Assembly: GCA_963575745.1 (NCBI GenBank)
Contig: CAUYUJ010002703.1
Span: 500,267-564,266 of the forward strand
Direction: 5' to 3'
Source: Prorocentrum cordatum
Taxonomy: Eukaryota; Sar; Dinophyceae; Prorocentrales; Prorocentraceae
Length of the DNA stretch: 64,000 nt
Shown: piece after piece, positions 44,527 to 55,598 of the stretch
How the letters are laid out: the number at the start of each line of letters is the position of its first letter
How positions within the stretch are numbered: the stretch's first letter is position 1
Notes under the pieces: generated by a model
What the model saw: only the letters and a program-made list of their open reading frames with translations
Told to the model about the DNA's origin: nothing
Databases searched by the model: none
Position numbers and translations under genes: made by a program

Positions 44527-44635
44527 CTCCTCCTCCTCCTCCTCCTCCTCCTCCTCCTCCTCCTCCCCCTCCTTCTCCTCCTGCTCCTTCTCCTCCTCCT
44601 CCTCCTCCTCCCCTGCTCCCCCCTCCTCCACAATT
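44527..44635 (+). repeat. CTC microsatellite
   Basis: Follows the forward copy of the family directly. 44636-44785 is featureless. Confidence 0.95.
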
Positions 44636-44787
44636 ACTCAAAATGAATACTACTCTCCCTCTTCCCCTGATGACGGTTTGAAAGTGGCCGACCCCCCCCG
44701 CGTACTGTTTTTTACACACAGGTTTCCCCGGAGTTGGGTTTTCGCCTGCATTTGTTTCCAAAATGCTGATCTCGCTGAGGCGCCGGC

Positions 44788-44990
44788 CTCATTTTCGGGC
44801 CCCGCTCGTTCCGAATCGTGCTCCCGCTGCATCGCTGGCCTCATTTTCGTGCTTCCGCTCGTTCCGAATCGTGCTCCCGCTGCAGCGCTGGCCTCATTTC
44901 CGCGCTTCCGCTCGTTTCGACTCGTGCTCCCGCTGCAGCGCTGGCGTCATTTCCCGTGCCATGCCACGGCATGCAATGCAATTCTAGGTT
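44788..44990 (+). repeat. Tandem array of a 52-bp unit, nearly 4 copies
   Basis: Units start near 44788, 44840, 44892 and 44944 and contain GCTCGTTCCGAATCGTGCTC and CGCTGCAGCGCTGGC. Confidence 0.9.
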
Positions 44991-45179
44991 GATGCTACGC
45001 GTTGCGGTGCTCTTCTACGCCATGCCATGCCGTGCTCTACAATGCATCGCGTACCCTTTCGGGATCATTGCCCTGCTCGACATCCGACTGAGCGAGTAGA
45101 GAGGGGATCTGCGCCATGGTAAGGGATGGGAGGGAGGGGTAGGATGTCAGATACGACGCGAGCGCACCTAGCTTGTCCC

Positions 45180-46085
45180 TCCCCCTCCCCCTCCTCCCTC
45201 CCCCTCCCCCCTCCTCCTGCTCCTTCTGCTCCTCCTCCTGCTCCTCCTCCTTTTCCTCCTCCTCCTCCTTCTCCTCCTGCTCCTCCTCCTCCTCCTGCTC
45301 CTCCTCCTCCTCCTCATCCTCATCTTCCTCCTCCTCCTGCTCCTCCTCCTCATCCTCCTCCTCCTCTTCTCCTCTTCCTCCACCTCAGCCAACCACTTGC
45401 ACCACGCACCTCTCCTCGGAAGAGCCTGCGCCCCAACCCGGTGCCAAAGAGAGAGAGAGCTCGGCGGCATCCCTGCCGGGGCGCCCCAGCACAGCAAGTA
45501 CCCAGAGGAGCGCGCCGCTGGCAGGGGACGGCGCAGCACGAGTGCGGCGCACGGGGCGGCCGAGCCGCCGGGCTCCTCCTTAGCCTCGCTGTCGCCGCCG
45601 TCCTCCTCCTCCTCCTCCTCCTCCTCCTCCTCCTCCTCCAACGTCCCATGACTCTTTCTCCTCCTGCTCCTCCTCCTGCTCCTCCTCCTCCTTCTCCTCC
45701 TCCTCCTCCTCCTCCTCCATGTCCACCTCCACCTCCTCCTCCTCCTCCCTCCTCCTCCTCCTCCTCCTCTCCCTCCTCCTCCCTCCTCTCCTCAATGTCC
45801 TCCTCCTCCCCATCCTCCTCATCCTCTTCCTCGTTCTCCTCCTCCTAAGCACCAGTTCTCCTCCTCCGCCTTCCTCCTCCCCCCTTCTTCTTCTTCTTCT
45901 TCTCCTCCTCCTCTCCTCCTCCTCCTCCCCTCCTCCTCTCTCCTCCTCCTCCTCCTCCTCCTCCTCCTCCTCCGCCTCCGCCTCCTCCTCCTCCTCCTCC
46001 TCCTCCTCCTCCTCCTCCTCCTCCTCCTCCTCCTCCTCCTCCTCCTCCTCCCCCTCCTCCTCCTCCTCCCACCCCCTCCTCAATG
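45180..46085 (+). repeat. CTC pyrimidine tracts with an exon-like island
   Basis: CTC at 45180-45390 and 45598-46085. The island 45400-45595 is GC-rich and open on both strands; no family recognised. 46086-46678 is featureless. Confidence 0.85.
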
Positions 46086-46678
46086 TCTTCCTCCTCCCCC
46101 CGCTGTCCTGCTCCTGCTCGTCGCCGGCGTCCTTCTCTCCTCCTCCAGTCCACCCTCTGCCTGTCTGCCTGGCCCTGGCCTCCCTCCGCCTCCCTGCCCT
46201 CCTGATGCTGCTCATCATGCTTCTGCGCCTCCGCCAGGCGTGTCGGCGCGGGCTGGCCGTTGCGGGGTCTGGGCGATCCTACAGAACGCCCCTGAGGGGT
46301 GTCAGGTGCGGGTCTGATCCCGAGCTCCGACTAGACACGGCCACGAGAGTCGGGGCCGCCTGCTAACATACGAAGCAAACCCCAGCAGGGTCTCGTTATC
46401 ATCCTCGTCCTCCTGATTCTCCGAGGAAGCCAAAACCTCACAGTCTTCATTTCCCGTATCGCCTCCCCCCGATTGGAGGGCAGGCAGAGCCATCGTTTTC
46501 AACAGACCATTGGTTATCTGAACTGTCCTCCTGCTTCTTACCTCCCAGCCTCCCAGTCCCCCTTTCTGCTCTCCCCTCCGCCCTCTTTTCAATCTGCCCT
46601 TCCTTCCCCCCGCCATCGACACTCATCGCTGCCTCCCCTCCCCCTTCCATAGAGCAGCACAAGACGGCATCAAAACAA

Positions 46679-46812
46679 TTTCTCTGAGGTCCGCGCGGAT
46701 TTCTTGGATCTGTGCTTGGTCTACCCCCCCTGGCGCGTGTAGGGCGGCGCCAGAGGGGCCGCCAGAGGGTGCCCAGCGCCGATCCAAGAAACCTGCGCGG
46801 ACCTCAGAGAAA
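46679..46812. repeat. 32-bp inverted repeat with a 70-bp spacer
   Basis: Left arm 46679-46710 begins TTTCTCTGAGGTCCGCGC. Right arm 46781-46812 is its reverse complement with two mismatches. No target duplication was found, so it may be a decayed MITE or a structural hairpin. 46813-47040 is featureless. Confidence 0.85.
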
Positions 46813-47040
46813 CCATGTTTAGGCCGCTTTCGGTTCGTCGACTCCAGCCCGCGGCGCCTCCTAGGGCCCATCACCGACGAATGGGACAGAAGATCGATGA
46901 GCGGACGGGTACGGAGCGAGGAGAGCTTTGGGGGAAACATTCCTCGACGACCCAGCCGGTCCCTGGGCCACTGACGGGCGCCGCCCTCGCCCGTTGTCCC
47001 GAGCCGCGCCCTGCCAGGGCGAGACGGGGGACCCCCTGAA

Positions 47041-47690
47041 GCACAGATGAGGAGGAGGAGGAGGAGGAAGAGGAGGAGGAGCGCACGCACGCTTCTCGCC
47101 TTGTGCGCGTGTCATCCTGTTCGCAGAGGCTGCGCTCACCTTCCCTGTACGGTCCCGGTGCTAACGGAGGATCCCCGAAGGGAGTTCACGAGGAGAAGGA
47201 GGAGGAGGGAGGACGTGAGGATGAGTTGATTGATGGGTGACTCTGCTATGTGTTGGTGCGTGCGATTATGAATGCTCTCTGTGGCTCTCTGCCGTCAGAG
47301 CAGCCCAGGAGTTGCAGCATTTAATTTTCGTTTCAGTTATGTTCTCTCCAAGAGCATCGTATCATAGGCTCTGGAGCTTACCCTCGGATATGGTCAGGAT
47401 ATGTTGGGTGGGTGGGTGGAGGTCTTGATGCGGGGAGGGTGGGTAAGGTCCTTGATCCTTGACACTGCGCTTACTCTTATCCTCGCTCTACGTATTCAAC
47501 TTGTCTCGTCTGTTCCGCGTTATGTTCAGCAGTGCTGCCGCACTTCACGCTTTCGTGCTCTCGCACTCATCCTCATGGGATTTATGTGTTTTGCGCCCGT
47601 CCCCATTGGTGTTCGAATTGTTGAGGAACGCAGTAGTCACGATGCTCATGTATGGCCAACGTCAAAAGCAGGGAGGAGAAGGAAGACAAA
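47041..47690. other. No gene seen
   Basis: A GAG run at 47046-47080 and a GGAGAAGGAGG patch at 47190-47215. The remainder is unique and unrecognised. Confidence 0.5.
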
Positions 47691-48235
47691 TAAGGATGAC
47701 GAGGACGGGTGAAAACCGAACACGCACCAACGATGATACAATACAACCTCCCTCCTAGCTCCCTCGTCATAAACCGGTCCCTAAAATACTTGATTTGTAT
47801 TGCGGGATGTGGCCCATTAGGAGACAACCGTCTGACAGTCCTCAAACGTGCCACAACAGCGTTCCTGGGTTTCACACCACGAATGCACAGAACTGTTGCG
47901 TCCTGACATTCCGACGACGTGCCAGAACATACGTCCTGAAGCGGGAACCGCATTTCCAAAAGGTAATACCCTCCGTCCTTGAAGCGGCTGCGAACTTTGA
48001 AAGCGAATGCTCGCGGCTCTGGAGCGAGAGCCACATTTTGAAACACCCGCCCTCCATCCGTGAACTTGTTACACACTTTCGAAACGAGTGTTCGCGGCGC
48101 TTCGGCCCGGCGAGAACCACATCTTGAAAACCACCCGCCCTCCCCCCGAGAAGCTGCTGCGAACTTTAAAATCGAATGTGGTCGGTGCTACAGCGAGAGC
48201 CACAGTTTGAAGACCACCCGCCCTGTTGCAAATCT
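47690..48235 (-). repeat. Inverted, diverged copy of the 43850-44520 family
   Basis: On the plus strand it reads GAGAGCCACATTTTGAAA and CACCCGCCCTCC, the reverse complement of the forward copy, and the diverged tail lies on the outer side. Confidence 0.75.
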
Positions 48236-48239
48236 CAAG

Positions 48240-48402
48240 CTTCAGGACAGGGCTGAACCTAAACGGTGTTGTTCGTTTTCGTTTGTTTTCGCTTTCTCTC
48301 GCTTTTGTCTCGAATACACCCTTACCGCAAAACGACGTCGAAACGAAAAAACGGCCCACGAAATCGTCCAAAACACCGTTTAGGTCCAGCCCTGCTTCAG
48401 GA
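48240..48402 (+). mobile_element. hAT-like MITE, copy 2 (147 bp, with target duplication)
   Basis: Element 48248-48394 begins CAGGGCTGAACCTAAACGG and ends CCGTTTAGGTCCAGCCCTG. CTTCAGGA occurs at 48240-48247 and 48395-48402, a perfect 8-bp target duplication. Same family as 35466-35613; it landed at the edge of the inverted repeat family. Confidence 0.92.
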
Positions 48403-48537
48403 TCATGGGTGGAGAGGGAGTCTCAGGCGACACGCCTGGCCCGCCCTAGCCCGGGGGTGCGACTGGGAGGAGTTACTCAGAAGGAAGACGGATGGAGGCT
48501 GACGCTTCTGGCGAATCGCCTCGGAGCCTGCGCAAGA

Positions 48538-48610
48538 GAGGAGGAGGAGGAGGAGGAGGAGGAGGAGGAGGAGGAGGAGGAGGAGGAGGAGGAGGAGGAG
48601 GAGGAGGTGG
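48538..48610 (+). repeat. GAG microsatellite
   Basis: About 23 GAG units. On the minus strand the next segment (48710-48640) reads E-L-T-V-Q-Q-N-E-C-I-A-R-L-E-A-D, a possible coiled-coil exon. 48780-49245 is featureless. Confidence 0.95.
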
Positions 48611-49245
48611 AACTCCCTCCCGCCCGTCCCCTCCTCTTCATCTCCTCGTTGTCCGCCTCCAGCCTGGCGATGCACTCGTTCTGCTGCACGGTCAGCTCTG
48701 CCTCCCCGCCACAGCAGCGCGCGCCCCCCTCCTGGCCAGCCCCCCGCTTCGTGCAGGCAGGGCGCACGACCACCGAGACTCGGAGAGGCCTCGTGCTATG
48801 TCCTGCGCCCGCTCCTCCTCCTCCTGCTCCTCCTCCTCCTCCCCCTCCGAGGGAGCGTGTTTCCCACGAAAAGGAAGGCATGCAACTCCATCGTCGATTG
48901 GTCTGGCTCGTCGTCTTCGGTTTTTCTGATGTGTTGGCCCCTGGGGGCCGTCGGGCCCCGGAGCCATCAAAAACGGTGCCCCTGCGTGAAGACTGACCCC
49001 CAAGGACAGTCCCCCGGACGGTTTCTCGACACGACCTGATAAGGTTGCGTGATCTTTCCACGGAGGAATGCAGGTCACCTGCCCTCGCGCATCGCGCCCC
49101 GCGGCGCGCGACTAGCTCTCGCGCCCTCGCGCTCTCGCGCTGCCCCCGTGGAGAAGGGCAGCCGCTCTGGCACGGACAGCGGCGCGCGAAGCGCCCCCGC
49201 GACAGGTGACCCGGGTCTCAAAAGCGTTTGGCTGAGCATCGAACC

Positions 49246-49341
49246 CAGAGGAGGAGGAGGAGGAGGAGGAGGAGGAGGAGGAGAAGGAGGAGAAGGAGGA
49301 GGAGGAGGAAAGGAGGAGGAGGAGAAGGAGGAGAACGAGGA
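49246..49341 (+). repeat. GAG microsatellite left of the LINE, ending in the target duplication
   Basis: The last 15 bases, GGAGGAGAACGAGGA (49327-49341), are repeated exactly at 55621-55635 on the other side of the LINE. Confidence 0.95.
49327..49341. repeat. LINE target-site duplication, left
   Basis: GGAGGAGAACGAGGA, identical to 55621-55635. Confidence 0.92.
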
Positions 49342-49512
49342 TTTTTTGACATCAACATCCAAGGTGAGAGCCCGCCCAGACAATTAGGGCAGGCAGGCTG
49401 GCCAGAGCCAGCAAATTTCTAACACCTGCAAAGAGAGGAAAGGCGGAAAGCCACATGGACATCTCCAGCTGGCTGGAGGACTCCCCGTGGCCAACCGCTT
49501 CTCCCCCAGGCG

Positions 49513-50253
49513 TTAGTCAGAACTGGAGTCGCCCTCATCCCGATGCGGCAGCTTCGAGACGAAAAAGGCCTTCGCCTTCAACTCCAGAAGAGCGGGCGAG
49601 GCCTCCTGCGACACGTGGCCAGTGGCCTGAGACAGAGACGGCGGGTCCCGCGGTGGACCACTCGCCGCAGCCAGGAGACGTCGTGCGATGGCCGCACGGC
49701 GTCTCTCACGCGCTTCCTCCTCCTCCGAGGCCGAGGTGGGGGGAGGCTCAGACAACGGGGCAGGGACCTCCTCCTCCTCCGCGTCTAGGACAAAACCAAA
49801 AGAGTGCCTTCCCCAGGGGCCACGCTCCACTGTGACCTCTGGGCGCTTGGGGTGCCGTCCTCTGCGGATGGGCCCCCAATTATTGTAAAAAGTAGACCTG
49901 GTCGGACCCACGCACCTTCCACCAAGCCCAGCCACTCTGCCATGAGAAGAGTAGCAGAAGCACTTCGTGCACACAACCAACGAGGCCTGGTCAGAGCACG
50001 ACAACGTAATACAAGAGTGGCCCCTTTTCTCAAGCGCACCAGCTTCAAGCCCCGAGATCGGCTGACACAGAGGAGCACACGGGGGCGGGCCGTCGGTGGG
50101 AGATCGACTGACTCTGCCGCAGGCCGTGCATTTCCAAAATCCTGGGGAAGAAGCCAACTGCACATTCTGAATAATCGTCCACTGGCACCTGGTAGACGGC
50201 GAATTCACAGCAAAAGACCGACGGCTTAGTCCAGGAAGCTTCACTGAGGTCAA
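49513..50253 (-). pseudogene. LINE ORF2, C-terminal Cys/His domain
   Basis: Reads C-T-A-C-G, then C-x3-C, H-S-C-x4-C and C-T-K-C, a set of CxxC-type metal-binding pairs, followed by a Glu/Arg-rich tail ending at TAA 49513. The second LINE has an equivalent C-terminus (about 61770-61960), so the domain belongs to the family. Frame differs from the upstream piece, so an indel lies near 50045-50250. Confidence 0.7.
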
Positions 50254-51410
50254 GGCGCGGCCAACTAGGAAGCACTTTCGCCGCTAGCTGACACACAGCA
50301 CGAGACAATTTGATGTCGGGATCCAACCTATCTCGGTCCTCCGCAGAAGGCTGCGGGTGACCAAGGTACCCTTCGCCGCCAGAAGCCTTTTTAGCACCGA
50401 CATCTGCATAATGATTCCCAAACCGGCACATCTTATCGAATTCGGAGGTCCATTCATCGAGAGACTGATGCGCTTTGACTTTGTGGAGGGCGTTTACCTT
50501 CCACATTTCATGCGAAAGAGACAACGAGAAACCACTGTAGCAACGTTTCGGCGACAGCTGATCCTCGGCTTGCAAAGCAAAGTGATCCTTGACCAGCGGC
50601 GCGTCAGTGTAAAAATCCGACGGAGCATTAGAAAAGGACTGCTTGGCAGAAGGCGGTGAATTCTCCTGCAGGAGCTGTCTGCGGGTACGACGGCGGCACG
50701 GGGCCATGCATCATGGCCCGCAAGTCGCCCGACAGGTCAACCACTGCGAAGCACCATCCAGCACGTGAAAGCTCACGCACCACATGCTTTAAGGCACTCC
50801 CGTCAGTGAAAACGCGCCCGTTGAAATCAAAACTCTGGGGGTCCTGGGGGAGCCCTTCAGGAGCAAAGAATGTGCCAGAGGGCTCCCCCGAGGGCTTGGG
50901 AAAATAGTCTCCAGGATGCGCAAAGGAACCGAAACGCGAAAGCACACTGTCAGGCTCCTGCAAGGCTCTCTGTATGACTCCTGGCTCCACGAGGCCCTCA
51001 CGAAGCTCCTGGACTTCTGGGCACCTGCAGACCCACAAGCGGTGGTGGAGGGTGTCGGGGGCGGTTCCACACTTGTCGCACATAACGCTGACATCGCACC
51101 CAAGGTCCCTGGCTTTTTGACGAGTCCACGCAGCGTTAGTGGCAGCAGCCCTGATGCAGCCCTTCTCGAAGGTCGAGAACTTTTTGCTACGCAGACAATG
51201 TTTAACCACGTCGAAGCACAGACGATGAGGAACATCACATTTAGCCCCAGCATCCCACTCCAATCCTCGGAAAAAAAAAACAGCAGCCCGAAGGTGGAAG
51301 CGCATGAGCTGGGGAGAGATGAGGGTCAGGGAGAGGATCACCCCTTGGTCCGTAACAAAGGTGGCGAAGTCCCTCATCGTCCAGGAGATCCTCTCCAGGG
51401 ACTTGCGCAT
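50045..51410 (-). pseudogene. LINE ORF2, zinc knuckle and RNase H
   Basis: Two overlapping frames. Upstream: C-D-K-C-G-T-A-P-D-T-L-H-H-R-L-W-V-C, then V-F-T-D-G-S with the first RNase H Asp (about 50802) and G-E-F-T-A with the Glu. Downstream: V-K-A-H-Q and G-N-H-Y-A-D-V-G-A-K-K (about 50389-50420), the last RNase H blocks. RNase H removes the RNA strand after reverse transcription. At least one frameshift (50628-50707) and a stop between 51453 and 51410 break it. Confidence 0.8.
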
Positions 51411-51452
51411 GGCGGCGGCGGGGCCTCCAACAGCACGCCATGGGCAAGATTC

Positions 51453-53149
51453 TCAAAGAAAAACACCTTCCCAAACCAGCCTCAGCTCCCTGAAACTAAG
51501 CGAACCTTCAAAGGCCCGAACTTGGGCACACCAAACTTCCTTGTGCCATCGCAAAATCGGGGCAACAGAACCGATCCAAGCAGGGTCCCCTTCCAGATGA
51601 GACAAGACCGTCAGGGGGCGTTGGCCTGCCGAGGGTTTGATGGTGCTCGCCGCCGAGCGGCGCAGGTGGGGGAGCTCGTGATCCGTGACCCCGCGCACCT
51701 CGCTGCCGTAGAGCACACCTGGGAGAGGTCCTGCCGTGAAGACCCTCAGAGTGCGTCGAGATCCTAGGGCAGAGCGAAGTTTGCCAACACGGCGGGCGCG
51801 CTTCTTAAAGAGCCGAAGTCGAGACTTGAGTTTCACTCCCCTCCCCTTAATCCTCAAGCTCGTCCCCCCCGTGTCATCAATGCCCAAGTTGACAGAACTG
51901 TCAGCGATGGGACCCGTAAACTTAGCTCCAAGAGCAGCCTGAATGGCACGGCCCACGGCCGCAGAAGAACAAACAAGACTAGACTTTTCCTGCGCAACCT
52001 TCCCCCCTATCCCTTCGACGATAGCCTCGTGGAGCTGCGGGGCTCCCCCCACAATAGCACTAACCACCTCACAGAGGGCACCAACAGCCGATAACCCCGA
52101 ATCATCAATGTACAGGGCCAAGTCGCAGCAGGGGCGGAGAACGATCCTATCCAGGGCTTCAATGCTGTTCACCCTGATGAGGGTAGTGGCGATGGAACAT
52201 CCCGCCACAATCCCCGAGGAGACAAACCAAGGACCGTCCAAACACCCTCCGAGGGGCAGGAAACGAAGGGCCCGATAAGCCCTAACAGCCAATCTGGCCA
52301 TGGCTACGGGGAAGTTCAACCTTAAACACCGCGCCAGCAGTCGATCAAGGTCGATCAACTCATAGTATTTGTACATGTCCCAGAGGAGAGTGGCCGCATG
52401 CTCCTTCCTGGAGGCTCCACTTTCACTCTTGACACTTTGGCGCCACACAACGTCGGCAGCCCCTTGAAACTTACCAGCGGCAAAGTAGGGCCGAGCATGC
52501 TCTCCTTCCCACTTTTCCGCCAACCCCCTTCTCGCAACATACAAGTGATTTCCATAACCTGGAGGATCAAACACAACGCCGAGACCCCAGGACCCGAAAT
52601 CATACTGAAGTGTCTGATGTGGAACCCATCAATCCCAACCGCAGAGCTCGCCTTGTACCTGCGAGAGAGATTGATGATCTCCTGGGGATCTATAGGAGGA
52701 AGGTCGGGAGCTGGTTGGAAATCCTTCACCTGCCCAGTAGATGGTGGAGCGGAGGTCGCTCTCCATAAAACAGAAAACTTGCTCCTCTCCGCGGCGAGCA
52801 GCGAGAGCGGGTCGCTGACCACGCAACCATGAGCTGACAGAGTAGAAGTCGGCTTCCACGGCTGGGGCTCAGCCGTGACCATGTGCGCACGCTTAGCTCC
52901 CTGTTCAATGTTCTCCCTAAGCCAGCTACGCCAGGAAGCTAAGCTGCTGGTCCTAGCTGTAGCCTCGGTTGTGGCAACCTCACCTGAGACCTGCACCGCC
53001 AGGAGACTGGCATGATCAGCGCTGCCCTTGTAATTGAAAGCGGTAAGACCTGAGACCAGGGACTGCAGAGTGTCGAGGTAGCATCTGTTGTGCCCTAAGT
53101 GATCAAGCACAAACTGGGGGGGGACAGGACCAGACGTTTGAGGGCACAC
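51453..53149 (-). pseudogene. LINE ORF2, reverse transcriptase
   Basis: Fingers and early palm (A-V-G-I-D-G-F-H-I-R) are in one frame (53149-52355) and the rest in another (52574-51453). Motif B-like S-S-G-I-V-A-G-C-S and the catalytic Y-I-D-D (52101-52112) are intact. The thumb is followed by a basic region. A frameshift lies in 52355-52574, where both frames overlap. It would copy RNA at a nicked target. Confidence 0.85.
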
Positions 53150-54261
53150 AGGTTGGGAGGGGAAAGATCGTCCGACCAGGCCCCCTGAGACCCGATGAAG
53201 ACCCTGCAGTCCAGGACCCGATTGTAAACCCAGCGCGCAGCATAGAGGGCAGGATGGCGATGCTCGTCCTTGTCACGACCAAAAACAGGTTGCCAGACAA
53301 GCTGCGGCGACTTGCCTCTCGCACCCCAGAAGGGCAGAGAGGTCTGCGTGGCCTCGGCCACTTCACATTCAGCCATATTGGCCCAGAGCTTGTAAGCCAA
53401 ATCTAACCTACGTTGAGTTTCAACCCCTTTACCCTTCCGAGCGACATCCACCGTGTCCTCCAGAAAACCAAGAACCGCATCCCAAGAAGGGGGTTCACGG
53501 GTGGGCCCAATGGCTTGCTGTTTGGGAAGAGGAGAGGGCTTGCGAAATTCCAAAACTTGCATCTGGGCGGGGTTGGGCAACAACTCCAGATCCACAGGAT
53601 TGTGTGGGGACAGGGGGGAGTTGTTATTGACAGTCACCTGTTTAACGACCTTGCTGATGCCCGACGACACGACGAAGTAGTCAAAGACTGTGAGGCCTCC
53701 CTGGCTCCGAAGGGTATAGCAACCGTCGGTGGGGATGATAAGCTGGCCTTTGAACTCTTGAACGAACATACGGCGGCTGATGTCCTCTGGGGTCATGTTG
53801 AAGTCCCCACCTATGATAGCGGGAAGGTCCGTGTGAGAAACACTGGCTCCAACCTGTGCCAGCAGCTCGACATTGCGCTCAGAAAGACCCTCCACGTCGT
53901 GAAGGTACACGGGCGCCACTAGGATACGAAGCCCCCCTGGAACGACCACAACCGCTGCGCCTGCACGATGAGGGGCGATGACGAACCCCGAAGAGAGCGC
54001 GTGCATGCCCAGGTAGGAGCGGACGAGGGCGGCGATGCCCCCCGACGTGCCACCCCCAGGCCCAGGAGCTGCAGGCGCCCAACAGGATTTCCATCCACGC
54101 CGAAAGAGCCACTGGGAAGCTGAAGCAATATCTTCCTCCTCGATGAGGTGATGCTCCTGAACCAAAAGAACGTGAGCCTTGACTCTGCTGAGCCACTTGT
54201 GCTTCAAAGGAAGCCAGCCAGTGATATTGCACGTTTGGACAACAAGCGAGAAATCCTGCAC
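53095..54261 (-). pseudogene. LINE ORF2, EEP (APE-like) endonuclease
   Basis: Starts with C-N-I-T-G-W, then L-L-V-Q-E-H-H-L with the catalytic Glu (about 54142-54170), G-G-D-F-N-M-T (about 53790-53810) and S-P-H-N-P-V-D with the catalytic His (about 53600). All signature residues of the family are present. The domain nicks the target strand. 388 codons, then a frameshift into the RT frame at 53095-53149. The ATG at 54261 lies 117 bp after the ORF1 stop. Confidence 0.85.
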
Positions 54262-54378
54262 TGGTGGCGCAGGCGGGGGGTGCGCTCCCGCACCCTCAGA
54301 ACTGGAGAGAAGATCCTGGCTTAAAAGAGGGGCCTCCCCCCCGAACGATGCAGCAAGAGCGCCGCACTCTGCTGCATG

Positions 54379-55452
54379 TCAGGAAGGAGGCTTCTGGCGG
54401 GCGGCGGTGCCAACGGCAGGAGCTGGAGCCGGAGAAGTGCCAGGAGCACTCGCTCCGCCACCCTCAGCAGGCGAACCCCCAGCTCCTGCAGCGGCTGCCG
54501 CTGCCTCACCCTCCCCCGACTTGATACGTTTGGTCGCGGATTGGAGGTAGTCCGCGACTCTTTTCCTGGCTTCCTCGGAAATCTCCTCTCCACGAATGAA
54601 AGCCTGGAGCGCTGACTCGTCCTCAGACGAGACCTGAGGCATCTCAACATCTGCAGACTCAGACTCCCCACCCTCCCCACCCCCGCCCACATTAGAAGCA
54701 GGCTCAGCGGAAACAGGCGCGGCAAAAGTCTCACAGGCTGGCTTGAGCTTTGCCCAGGCCTCACGTATGGAACCCAGGTCGCCACTCTCGAGGACGACGC
54801 TGAAGGTCGCCATCTGGTCGGACAGGTCTCTGGCAGGATCGTCAGCAGCGAGGAGGCGGACTTCGGCGGCAAGATCTTTGTACCGAGCACGAATCTGGAC
54901 CTGCTGCACCTCCGCCTCGGCCTTCTGCTCCTGGAGCCTGGAGAGCTTGTCCTGGCACTCGGCAATCTGCTTGTCCACTGAAGCCACGAACTTCTCATTC
55001 TTGGAAAGCGAATGAACGTCACGATGCTGCTGCAACAAAGGGAGCGAGTCCTTGACCGACTCGGCCGATGACTTGACACACGTAGCCGTCTTCTGGATAG
55101 TTGCTTCGAGCGCGTCACGCTCTGGGAATTCTTCTTTGAACTGTTCCATGAGCAGGGCCATCTGGGCAAGCATGGCTGCGGGAGCACGGGGCGGCGCGAG
55201 GGCACCTCCTTTGCCACCCTCACCCCCCCCTTTCCCACCACCCTTCTTGCCCTTGGCCCCCTTCTTGTCCCAACTGTCAGCCTTGGGCGGACCGTGCTGC
55301 CATTGACCACCAGGCAGACGAGCAGCAATAGGGTCAACAGGAGACACTTGACGAATTGGAGCCCAACAGTTCGCACACCATTTGTACCACGGTTTGTTGC
55401 ACTTGATAGCGCCACACGCCGTACACTTTGCCCCACCATCGCCTGGGGCCAT
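54379..55452 (-). CDS. LINE ORF1, Cys-rich and coiled-coil protein (intact)
   Basis: 357 aa from M-A-P-G-D-G to TGA 54379. N-terminus has C-T-A-C-x4-C-x7-C-A-N-C, a likely zinc-binding RNA-binding motif, followed by a Lys/Gly-rich stretch, a long heptad-rich segment (about residues 90-220) and an Ala/Pro/Gly-rich tail. LINE ORF1 proteins package the element RNA, and this fits. The frame is open further 5' as far as the leader, where a leader substitution (TTTTGG to TGTTGG) makes an ATG. The internal ATG at 55452 is preferred because the Cys motif follows directly. Confidence 0.8.
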   Translation of the reverse strand: MAPGDGGAKCTACGAIKCNKPWYKWCANCWAPIRQVSPVDPIAARLPGGQWQHGPPKADSWDKKGAKGKKGGGKGGGEGGKGGALAPPRAPAAMLAQMALLMEQFKEEFPERDALEATIQKTATCVKSSAESVKDSLPLLQQHRDVHSLSKNEKFVASVDKQIAECQDKLSRLQEQKAEAEVQQVQIRARYKDLAAEVRLLAADDPARDLSDQMATFSVVLESGDLGSIREAWAKLKPACETFAAPVSAEPASNVGGGGEGGESESADVEMPQVSSEDESALQAFIRGEEISEEARKRVADYLQSATKRIKSGEGEAAAAAAGAGGSPAEGGGASAPGTSPAPAPAVGTAARQKPPS

Positions 55453-55598
55453 GGGACAACACTGGGGAAGGAGGGAGACCCTGGCAGCGGGGCGCTGCCA
55501 CCAGGGAGGAAAGATGTCGGACTGAACAGTCCCAGCTCTGCCGCGGACTAGCGGTATCCGTGAAAGCCAATGCGGGCTCAGCCCGCCAAAACAAAAAA

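Noticed and set aside
43826-44992. 388-codon plus-strand frame
   Set aside because: It is the reading of a tandem and dispersed repeat family that also occurs inverted, followed by CTC and 52-bp repeats.
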